A program made the translations under genes and the position numbers. The notes under the pieces are model-generated. The model was not told the DNA's origin. It worked only from the letters and a program-made list of their open reading frames with translations, and did not search any database. From the NCBI GenBank assembly GCA_002338335.1, contig DDIC01000024.1, positions 956-23,844 of the forward strand: 22,889 bases of DNA, in the 5' to 3' direction. This DNA comes from Bacteroidetes bacterium UBA1860 (GTDB taxonomy: Bacteria > Bacteroidota > Rhodothermia > Balneolales > Balneolaceae). Positions 16,756-22,889 of this stretch are shown here, piece by piece. Each line of letters opens with the position of its first letter. Within the stretch, counting starts at the first letter, position 1.

Positions 16756-17700
16756 TTGGCCATCATCAACATAGACGATTTACATAGCGACTCAGCTGAC
16801 TCAGATACCAGCACACACTCCTCACATTTCCGCTCTGGATATGCGGTGATACTTGGAAAGCCCAATGCGGGCAAGTCGACATTACTCAATCGTTTGTTGG
16901 GTACACATTTATCCATTGCAACGCCAAAAGCCCAGACGACTCGACATCAGATTACAGGGATTTATCACGATGAGGATGCGCAGATTGTCTTTTATGATAC
17001 CCCTGGGCTCATCACGCCAACCTATGCCTTGCAACGCACCATGATGAAAAGTGTGGAAGTGGCAGTGGAACAAGCCGATGTGGCGTTGTTTATTTTTGAC
17101 CCTCTGGACACGTTTCCAAGCGACGATGCCATTGCGTTTTTAAAGCGTTGGTCTATCCCAATGATCTTGTTGGTGAACAAGGTTGATTTGTATGCAGACC
17201 GTGTTGAATCACTCGCTCAAAGAGTAGAAGAGAGGTTTGAGGGTGTAGATTTTGCTCATCAGTTCTGGGTCTCAGCCAAAGAGGGGGAGAAAGTGGATGA
17301 TTTTTTGACCACACTCAAATCGATGATCCCGTTGGGACCGCCATTATACCCACCTAATCAACTTAGTGAACACCCTACACGCTTTTTTGTGGCGGAATTG
17401 ATTCGTGAGCAATTATTTCTACAATTTGAGCAGGAGATACCCTATTCATGCGCTGTTCAAATCATTGAGTATAAGGAGGGGGACTCGCGAGATGATATTT
17501 TCGCGGAAATTATAGTCAATCGAGATAGCCAAAAAGGGATGATTATTGGCAAAAAGGGGGCAGCGATTAAACGTCTAGGTATTGCAGCACGTGCTTCAAT
17601 TGAAGCGTTGATAGGCAAACAGGCGTTTTTGGATCTACGGGTGAAGGTCCGTGACAAATGGCGGCAGAGCGATACATGGGTTCGTCGTTTTGGATATTAA
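16756..17700 (+). CDS. era: Ribosome assembly GTPase Era
   Basis: Era binds GTP and the 3' end of 16S rRNA and helps small-subunit maturation at the membrane or in the cytoplasm. The GTPase motifs are G1 GKPNAGKST (34-42), G2 around TTRHQITG (61-68), G3 DTPG (81-84), G4 NKVD (141-144) and G5 SAK (173-175). The C-terminal KH domain has its RNA-binding GKKG at 265-268 and ends in SDTWVRRFGY. G1 has Ala where most Era proteins have Val. A Ser/Asp-rich N-terminal tail of about 26 residues precedes the G domain. The start is TTG at 16756: an in-frame TGA lies at 16732-16734 and the first internal Met is inside the G domain. It is transcribed away from mraZ and converges on pdxJ. Confidence 0.95.
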   Translation: MAIINIDDLHSDSADSDTSTHSSHFRSGYAVILGKPNAGKSTLLNRLLGTHLSIATPKAQTTRHQITGIYHDEDAQIVFYDTPGLITPTYALQRTMMKSVEVAVEQADVALFIFDPLDTFPSDDAIAFLKRWSIPMILLVNKVDLYADRVESLAQRVEERFEGVDFAHQFWVSAKEGEKVDDFLTTLKSMIPLGPPLYPPNQLSEHPTRFFVAELIREQLFLQFEQEIPYSCAVQIIEYKEGDSRDDIFAEIIVNRDSQKGMIIGKKGAAIKRLGIAARASIEALIGKQAFLDLRVKVRDKWRQSDTWVRRFGY

Positions 17701-17766
17701 AAAAGGACTTGAAGTACAGTTCTAAAAGTTTCCTACTGACATTTAAAGAGCGACTGATAAAGGTCG

Positions 17767-18528
17767 TTATGCTCCCTCTGTTTGTCCATGAATCAAGGCT
17801 AAATACGCTTTTACAGTTGTCGAAAGACCCAAAAACAAAGCATCACTGATTAATGCATGACCGATGCTTATTTCGTGAAGATGGGAAACTGCGGATAAAA
17901 ACGCATGAAGGTTATCTAAATTTAATCCATGGCCGGCGTTCACGAGGAGTCCTTTTTGATGAGCCAATTCAGCGGCATCTGCTATTCGACCCACTTCGTA
18001 CTTGACTTGGTCAGAGTCTCCTTGCATCCATGCATTGGCAAAGGTCCCGGTGTGAAGCTCTACCGCCTCGACACCTAATGCGGCAGCCATGTCAATATGT
18101 GCAGGTACTGGATCTACAAACAACGAAACAGGGATCCCGCTGGACTGTAGAGGGGTGATTGCGAGAGTCGTGAGTTCCTCTGCAACAGCAGGAAGATCTA
18201 AGCCCCCTTCTGTGGTCAGCTCCTCTCTACCCTCAGGGACGAGCGTACAAAGTGAGGGTTTGAGATCGATACACAGGCCAACCATTTCTTGCGTGGCAGC
18301 CATTTCAAAATCAAGCGTGCCTTTTACCATCGCCTTAAGAGCGGGAAGATCTTCATCACGAATGTGCCGGCGATCACTTCTTAAATGGAACACAATGCCG
18401 TCTGCGCCCGCCGCTTCACAAATTCCAGCAGCCCGCGCAGGGTCTGGGAATCCTTCGCCACGAGCATTTCGAAGGGTCGCCACGTGATCAATATTAACAA
18501 GTAATTTTGGGCGCGTATTCATGGTCAT
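17767..18528 (-). CDS. pdxJ: Pyridoxine 5'-phosphate synthase PdxJ
   Basis: PdxJ condenses 1-deoxy-D-xylulose 5-phosphate with 3-amino-2-oxopropyl phosphate, the last step of the DXP-dependent vitamin B6 route. The TIM-barrel protein has the family motifs VNIDHVATLRNARG (11-24), HLRSDRRHI (48-56), DFEMAAT (73-79), VELHTG (156-161), VNAGHGLN (196-203) and IGHALISDALF (222-232), covering the known phosphate and catalytic positions. The length of 253 residues is close to the 240-250 norm. The ATG at 18528 or a second ATG two codons later could be used. It lies 39 nt after the EamA gene, so it is probably cotranscribed with it, and it converges on era over a 66-nt gap. Confidence 0.96.
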   Translation of the reverse strand: MTMNTRPKLLVNIDHVATLRNARGEGFPDPARAAGICEAAGADGIVFHLRSDRRHIRDEDLPALKAMVKGTLDFEMAATQEMVGLCIDLKPSLCTLVPEGREELTTEGGLDLPAVAEELTTLAITPLQSSGIPVSLFVDPVPAHIDMAAALGVEAVELHTGTFANAWMQGDSDQVKYEVGRIADAAELAHQKGLLVNAGHGLNLDNLHAFLSAVSHLHEISIGHALISDALFLGLSTTVKAYLALIHGQTEGA

Positions 18529-18567
18529 GAGCCTGGGTCAATAGGTTACAGGTGAATAAACAGTAGG

Positions 18568-19521
18568 TCACGTTTTGGATCTGGTGTTTGAGACGGCCTC
18601 AGGCTCCAAAGCTTGCGTGGTTGTTAATAGGGCCCTTTTTCGTGTGTTGACCAACCATACACCCGTCAGAATCATCAACATCCCAGCGATTTCTACCCAT
18701 CCAATGACCTCCCCATCTAAAAAGCCCCAAAACAAAGCAACAACTGGAATGGCGTAGGTTACACTTGACGAAAAAAGGGAGCCTGTCGTTCGGATGAGAT
18801 GATTAAACGCATAATTTGCCATCGATGTCCCAGCAATACCCAATATGGCGATGTACCCCAACGATTGCCATCCAATAGGCGATGCCATCATCACTCCAAC
18901 AGTGTCAGTTACAAAAAGAACCACTAATGCGGGCCCCATCGCAAAGGCGAGACTACACGTTGTGACCTCCAAGGGGTGCATCTCTTTGAGGTATCGATTC
19001 ACCGTATTCACCCCAATCGCATACCCTACACCTGCCACAATGGGAAGGACTCCAAAAAGCACAAACGCAACCTCAATTTCAACCCCAGGAATCAGCAGCC
19101 AGACAGCGCCAGCCAAACCCAGTCCAATCCCTAGCACAGATCTCCAAGTGACAGTCGTTCTGAACCATATGACTCCAATGAGCAGCGTAAATAATGGAAC
19201 AAGGGAGTTTAATATCCCAACCAGTCCGCTGTCGATTTTCGTAACGGCCATCGGAAACAAAATGTAAGGGATAAAGACACTGATGATTCCAACCACAGCC
19301 AATGGGAGGGCATTTTTTCGTGTTAATGCGCTCAACTGCTTAAACGAGGTGAGCAACAAGAATCCACCCGCAAGAGTCACTCTTAACATCCCTACCTGCA
19401 CAGGGGAGAAGGTGAGCAGCCCTCGTTTCATCAAGATGAAGGAGCTTCCCCACGTAAGCGCTAGGACGATAAACAACGTCCAGGAAAACCAGGTAACCCC
19501 CTCTTTCGTGGACTCACTCAT
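18568..19521 (-). CDS. EamA/DMT-superfamily permease
   Basis: This is a 317-residue inner-membrane protein with about ten hydrophobic helices arranged as two repeated EamA halves. The first begins at about residue 12 (FSWTLFIVLALTWGSSFIL), the second at about 152. WGSSF at 24-28 and LVPLFTLLIGV at 107-117 are typical of the drug/metabolite transporter superfamily; the second half has YAIPVVALFWG at 256-266. The substrate cannot be read from sequence, since EamA proteins export amino acids, nucleosides, metabolites or drugs. A polar tail (293-317) follows the last helix. The ATG overlaps the stop of the GlmU-like gene as ATGA, which argues for coupled expression with it, but no functional tie is evident. 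Confidence 0.88.
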   Translation of the reverse strand: MSESTKEGVTWFSWTLFIVLALTWGSSFILMKRGLLTFSPVQVGMLRVTLAGGFLLLTSFKQLSALTRKNALPLAVVGIISVFIPYILFPMAVTKIDSGLVGILNSLVPLFTLLIGVIWFRTTVTWRSVLGIGLGLAGAVWLLIPGVEIEVAFVLFGVLPIVAGVGYAIGVNTVNRYLKEMHPLEVTTCSLAFAMGPALVVLFVTDTVGVMMASPIGWQSLGYIAILGIAGTSMANYAFNHLIRTTGSLFSSSVTYAIPVVALFWGFLDGEVIGWVEIAGMLMILTGVWLVNTRKRALLTTTQALEPEAVSNTRSKT

Positions 19522-20861
19522 GAGGAAGATGTAGCTGGTCTATTTAGCTGCTCTTTGTAGAGTGCAAGCATATGAGCCTTGTAAATTTCTGGAGTCTCCA
19601 CTCCTCGGCGACTCATCATCCTCTCCATATCTACGATCGCTTTATCAATGTCGTAGGCTGTCGCTTCTTCAGGACGACTCGCATCCATCCAGGCAAACGA
19701 AGGGATAAACTTAGGAGGAAACCCTCCGCCAAAAATTAAAGCGGAAACTCCAGTCACCGTACCTGTATTGAGCATCGTATTAATGGAGGTTTTGGTGTGG
19801 TCTCCCAAAAAACAGCCCGCGAATTGCTGCTCGGAATCGACCCAGTCTCCAGAGGCCATGTCCCATATTCTGACCGAACCGTAATTATTTTTGAGATTGC
19901 TTGAATTGGTATCTGCGCCTAAATTGACCCATTGCCCCACGACAGAGTTCCCTAAGAACCCATCATGCCCCTTGTTGCTATACGAGTGGAAAATGCAATT
20001 ATTGACTTCCCCACCCACCTTGCACCATGGCCCAATGGTGGTGTTACCATAAAGCTTTGCACCCATACTAATCGATGCATGGTGCCCAATCACTAACGGG
20101 CCGCGTAGCATGCTTCCCGCCTTTACATGGGCTCCATCCATCACGATAATGGGTCCATCCGTCGTCATGCAAATTGTCCCTGGTTCTACAACAGCATTCG
20201 GGTGCAACCACAACGCATTGGGGTTATCGCAGACAACCCCACGGGGTAATTTTGAGGCTTTCGCTGTTTTGAGCCCTAAGACTTCAGGTACGCCATCGTA
20301 GGTAATATCGGATCGAATTTCGTCGCCATTATGCAAAAACAAATCCCAAAGGTGGTTGAGTGTTCGCCCCTCTACGTCATGAATGGGCTGCTCTTGGGGC
20401 TTGGGATGATCTTGTGCAACATGTAGCGCTCCTTTGGAGATCGCCTGGACGGACTGAATCGCTTCCGAAGGGTTACTAGTTTTGACCCCACAAACCAAAC
20501 CACCCACTGTGAGATAGGATGGGTGATCCATAGACTCCTCTTGGAGTGCCCATTGTAGAATCTTTTTGGACGGAAGCACACGAGACTCTAAAACGATCCA
20601 TTCGTGGGGTGAACTATTGTCTGCCCTTGCACCTACGAAGGCCTCAACATTTTTTTCGCATACGCCATCAAAAAGTCCTTTAAGCGCCTCTGGAACAATG
20701 CCCACAACAGACCCTTGCCCGCCAAACAACCACTGCCACTTTTCTAGAAGTGTTCCGAGCCCAACTCTCAAATCCCAAGCGGGTCTTGTGAGGGTGAATG
20801 GCTGGAAATTCCGCCTCATGCTGGAGGAGTCAGCTATCAGTATTGTGTAGGACTTTGGCAT
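19518..20861 (-). CDS. Bacteroidota-type alternative GlmU: putative sugar nucleotidyl/acetyltransferase
   Basis: The protein resembles the 'alternative GlmU' family of Bacteroidota, proposed to make UDP-GlcNAc from glucosamine-1-phosphate. The N-terminal domain shows the family segment FTLTRPAWDLRVG at 22-34 and lacks the classical GlmU LxAGxGTRM loop. The C-terminal part (about 205-390) is a left-handed beta helix with hexapeptide-like repeats (VVEPGTI, VKAGSM, IGHHASISMGA). The family-specific blocks NLGADTNSSNLKNNYG (313-328), GDHTKTSINTMLNTGT (353-368) and FGGGFPPKFIPSFAW (377-391) are all present. The length of 447 residues is somewhat above the family's roughly 400. It heads the operon with EamA and pdxJ and lies 124 bp from the divergent glmS, whose product feeds its pathway. 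The family is clear; the two activities are inferred. Confidence 0.85.
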   Translation of the reverse strand: MPKSYTILIADSSSMRRNFQPFTLTRPAWDLRVGLGTLLEKWQWLFGGQGSVVGIVPEALKGLFDGVCEKNVEAFVGARADNSSPHEWIVLESRVLPSKKILQWALQEESMDHPSYLTVGGLVCGVKTSNPSEAIQSVQAISKGALHVAQDHPKPQEQPIHDVEGRTLNHLWDLFLHNGDEIRSDITYDGVPEVLGLKTAKASKLPRGVVCDNPNALWLHPNAVVEPGTICMTTDGPIIVMDGAHVKAGSMLRGPLVIGHHASISMGAKLYGNTTIGPWCKVGGEVNNCIFHSYSNKGHDGFLGNSVVGQWVNLGADTNSSNLKNNYGSVRIWDMASGDWVDSEQQFAGCFLGDHTKTSINTMLNTGTVTGVSALIFGGGFPPKFIPSFAWMDASRPEEATAYDIDKAIVDMERMMSRRGVETPEIYKAHMLALYKEQLNRPATSSS

Positions 20862-20888
20862 AGGGACAATATAAACTCATTTTTCTTG

Positions 20889-20917
20889 TTTGAGTAATAC
20901 GAAGAGGCGTACCTTCA
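20889..20917 (+). promoter_or_regulatory. Candidate Bacteroidota-type promoter for glmS
   Basis: TTTG at 20889-20892 and TACCTTCA at 20910-20917 (consensus TAnnTTTG, partial match) are 17 nt apart, the same spacing as in the candidate era promoter. They would give a leader of about 60 nt before glmS. I find no good counterpart for the divergent GlmU-like gene in the same 124-bp region. The support is weak. Confidence 0.25.
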
Positions 20918-20959
20918 ACAGATTAAGCATGCAAACCGTTCTAGTCTAAAACGTTAAGC

Positions 20960-20982
20960 CAACCCAAGTATCAACCCAAGTA
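20960..20982 (+). repeat. Tandem 11-bp repeat in the glmS leader
   Basis: CAACCCAAGTA occurs at 20960-20970 and again at 20972-20982, one base apart, so the period is 12 bp. The second copy ends 3 nt before the glmS ATG. It may be a regulator half-site pair, a feature of the mRNA leader in place of a Shine-Dalgarno sequence, or a chance slippage duplication. Confidence 0.6.
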
Positions 20983-20985
20983 ACT

Positions 20986-22821
20986 ATGTGTGGAATTGTA
21001 GGATATATTGGACATCAAGAAGCGTCTGCTATTCTAGTTCAAGGCCTCAAAAGGCTCGAGTATCGAGGCTATGACTCTGCAGGGGTCGTGATGCTCAATG
21101 GAGAGCTAGAACTCGTCAAAGGAAAGGGCAAGGTGGATGCTCTGGCCAAAAAACTGCAATCAGCCTCACCCAAGGGCACATTAGGGATTGGCCACACGAG
21201 ATGGGCGACTCATGGTGAGCCGAATGATGTCAACTCACATCCCCATCTAAGCCAAAACGGGCGGATTTCACTTGTGCATAATGGCATTATCGAAAACTAT
21301 CATGCCCTCAAGACATCCCTGCAAAAAAAAGGGTACATCTTCCAAAGTGATACCGATACGGAAGTGGTCGTTAACCTCATTGAAGAGATTTACGATGACA
21401 GTGCTGTGAGCTTTGAGGGGGCCATCCAATTGGCTTTGCAACAAATTGTTGGAACCTATGGACTTGCCATCGTCAACCTTGATGAACCCGATCGGATATA
21501 TGTGGCGCGAAAGGGGTCTCCTTTGCTTCTCGGCCTCGGAGACGGGGAGATGTTTATTGCGTCCGATGCATCCCCGATGGTAGAGCATACGTCTAAAGTG
21601 ATCTATCTCGACGATGGTGAGATGGCGATTGTCCGGCGTGATGGATACGATATTAAAACAATCAAGGACGAGCCAATTACCAAAGAAGTGCACGAACTGG
21701 CCATGAGTCTTGAGGCGATCGAAAAAGAAAACTACCCCCATTTTATGCTCAAAGAAATTTTTGAGCAACCTAGAGTCATTATGGACTGTTTGCGTGGGCG
21801 CGTTCAGTTTGATGACCACACGATCCAATTGGGTGGATTAACCGATGTGATGGATGATTTGCTATCGGTTAAACGACTTACGATTGCAGCTTGTGGAACC
21901 TCTTGGCATGCTGCGCTTGTCGGGGAGTATTTGTTCGAACACCTTGCCAAAATTCCAACAGAGGTAGAGTATGCATCTGAGTTTCGATATAACGAACCGT
22001 TGATGGGGGAGGGGGATGTGTTGATTGCCATCTCTCAAAGTGGGGAAACAGCCGACACTCTTGCAGCGCTTAGAGAAGCTCAAAACCGAGGCGCGATCGC
22101 TCTTGGGATTTGTAATGTGGTTGGATCCACCATTGCCCGGGAAACCGATGCGGGTGTGTTTACCCATGCAGGCCCAGAAATTGGAGTGGCGTCTACCAAA
22201 GCGTTTACTTCTCAAGTCGTAGTACTCACGACCATAGCTTTGATGCTGGCAAAACGGAGACAGACGATCACGGACGAGCGTTATGCTGAATTGATCGATG
22301 AATTGGCCCGTATTCCGAGCAAAATGGAGCAAATTTTGGCTCAAGCAGATCAAATCAAAGAGATGGCGAAGCATTTCACCTATGCGCCAAACTTTTTGTA
22401 CCTCGGGCGCACGCTCAATTTCCCCATTGCGCTAGAGGGAGCCTTGAAACTAAAAGAGATCTCCTATATCCATGCAGAAGGGTATCCAGCAGCCGAGATG
22501 AAGCATGGCCCTATTGCGCTGATCGATCATATGATGCCGGTCGTGGTGATTGCTGCAACAAATCACACAAATGACAAAATGATCTCCAACATTGAAGAAG
22601 TTCGCGCTCGAAAGGGAAGGGTGATTGCGGTGACCAACCCAGGGAATGATGAAGTAAAAAATCTAGCGGAGTTTACGATTGAAATCCCCTCCACCGAGGA
22701 TATGCTGAGTCCACTCTTGACGGTGATACCCTTACAGCTATTGTCCTATTATATTGCAGTTAATCGAGGGTGTGATGTAGATCAACCCAGAAACCTTGCC
22801 AAGTCAGTGACTGTCGAGTAG
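20986..22821 (+). CDS. glmS: Glutamine--fructose-6-phosphate aminotransferase GlmS
   Basis: GlmS makes glucosamine-6-phosphate from fructose-6-phosphate and glutamine, the entry step to UDP-GlcNAc and cell wall. The N-terminal glutaminase domain starts with MCGIVGYIG, giving the nucleophile Cys2 after Met removal, and has HTRWATHGEPNDVNSHPH at 70-87. Two SIS sugar-isomerase domains follow: ACGTSWHAA (302-310), ISQSGETADTLAAL (349-362) and GPEIGVASTKAFTSQ (396-410) in the first, and YLGRTLNFPIALEGALKLKE plus EGYPAAEMKHGP in the second. The end, DQPRNLAKSVTVE, is the family's canonical C-terminus. The length of 611 residues is normal. It is divergent from the GlmU-like gene. No ribozyme or riboswitch can fit convincingly in the short leader. 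Confidence 0.97.
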   Translation: MCGIVGYIGHQEASAILVQGLKRLEYRGYDSAGVVMLNGELELVKGKGKVDALAKKLQSASPKGTLGIGHTRWATHGEPNDVNSHPHLSQNGRISLVHNGIIENYHALKTSLQKKGYIFQSDTDTEVVVNLIEEIYDDSAVSFEGAIQLALQQIVGTYGLAIVNLDEPDRIYVARKGSPLLLGLGDGEMFIASDASPMVEHTSKVIYLDDGEMAIVRRDGYDIKTIKDEPITKEVHELAMSLEAIEKENYPHFMLKEIFEQPRVIMDCLRGRVQFDDHTIQLGGLTDVMDDLLSVKRLTIAACGTSWHAALVGEYLFEHLAKIPTEVEYASEFRYNEPLMGEGDVLIAISQSGETADTLAALREAQNRGAIALGICNVVGSTIARETDAGVFTHAGPEIGVASTKAFTSQVVVLTTIALMLAKRRQTITDERYAELIDELARIPSKMEQILAQADQIKEMAKHFTYAPNFLYLGRTLNFPIALEGALKLKEISYIHAEGYPAAEMKHGPIALIDHMMPVVVIAATNHTNDKMISNIEEVRARKGRVIAVTNPGNDEVKNLAEFTIEIPSTEDMLSPLLTVIPLQLLSYYIAVNRGCDVDQPRNLAKSVTVE

Positions 22822-22852
22822 AACAAAACAGTGATTTAAAGGGAGTGCAATA

Positions 22853-22889
22853 ATGAAAAGATTTAATACAGATAAAATAGGAACTGTTG
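22853..22889 (+). CDS. Start of an unidentified gene, cut by the window end
   Basis: An ATG at 22853 opens a frame of 12 codons (MKRFNTDKIGTV) that runs off the end. The purine-rich AAAGGGAG at 22838-22845 precedes it at Shine-Dalgarno distance, unusual among the genes here. No terminator is seen in the 31 nt after glmS, so read-through is possible. The codons are AT-rich (AAA, AGA, TTT, AAT, ATA) compared with the neighbours. The product cannot be named from 12 residues. Confidence 0.4.
   Translation, partial: MKRFNTDKIGTV

Noticed and set aside
17699..17725. Possible pdxJ terminator: minus-strand hairpin AGAACT / AGTCCT then six Ts
   Set aside because: The stem is only six pairs with one A-C mismatch and little GC, too weak to list as a terminator although the location fits.
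18845..19267. Plus-strand open frame of 140 codons opposite the EamA gene
   Set aside because: The Thr/Pro/Ser-rich product is the usual antisense image of a membrane protein gene.
20862..20985. Possible glmS ribozyme or riboswitch in the glmS leader
   Set aside because: The leader is too short and shows no matching core; the only structure is a 5-bp ACTCA/TGAGT pair.
21268..21828. Minus-strand open frame of 186 codons inside glmS
   Set aside because: It lies wholly antisense to conserved glmS sequence with no domain-like features; the same holds for the frame at 21862-22374.
1..22889. CRISPR arrays, insertion sequences, tRNA or rRNA genes, prophage or defence genes
   Set aside because: No repeat-spacer pattern, transposase motif, clover-leaf sequence or phage-like gene was seen; almost all of the window is conserved housekeeping coding sequence.

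Overview
The window carries a complete division and cell wall (dcw) operon on the minus strand, a divergently transcribed era gene, a small minus-strand operon (alternative GlmU, EamA permease, PdxJ), and a plus-strand glmS that faces away from the GlmU-like gene. Everything points to a Gram-negative chromosome of the Bacteroidota superphylum, most likely the Rhodothermota/Balneolota side. The reasons are the two-part GlmU-like protein of the Bacteroidota type instead of classical GlmU, the dcw order with no murF, murB or ddl, an FtsI with PASTA domains, MurE with the meso-diaminopimelate DNPR motif, and the near absence of Shine-Dalgarno sequences. The phylum call is inference from protein sequence read by eye.

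Layout, left to right. Positions 1-75 hold the last 24 codons of a plus-strand membrane protein. A strong hairpin with a U-tract at 105-139 ends the dcw operon. The operon runs right to left from mraZ (16592) through rsmH, ftsL-like, ftsI, murE, mraY, murD, ftsW, murG, murC, ftsQ and ftsA to ftsZ (ending at 166): 13 genes, 8 of 12 junctions overlapping. Upstream of mraZ lie four GTGG/GGGG boxes spaced exactly 10 bp apart, a textbook MraZ operator. The shared 163-bp region also serves era, with a candidate Bacteroidota-type promoter and a 19-bp inverted repeat just before its TTG start. era and pdxJ converge at 17701-17766. The GlmU-like, EamA and pdxJ genes form a minus-strand operon, and glmS starts 124 bp away in the other direction. 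A new gene begins at 22853 and runs off the end.

How the parts work together: GlmS and the GlmU-like protein would take fructose-6-phosphate to UDP-GlcNAc. MurC, MurD and MurE build the UDP-MurNAc-tripeptide; MurF is not here. MraY and MurG make lipids I and II. FtsW polymerises and FtsI cross-links septal glycan. FtsZ, FtsA, FtsQ and the FtsL-like protein organise the divisome. MraZ and RsmH are the regulator and the 16S rRNA methyltransferase that usually head this operon.

I see no wholly new system. The points most worth a second look are the 110-residue acidic N-terminal extension of FtsZ, its two FtsA-binding-like C-terminal motifs, the exact four-repeat MraZ operator, three inferred TTG starts (mraZ, era, murG), and the divergent pairing of glmS with an alternative glmU. 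No tRNA, rRNA, CRISPR array, insertion sequence or prophage gene was seen.
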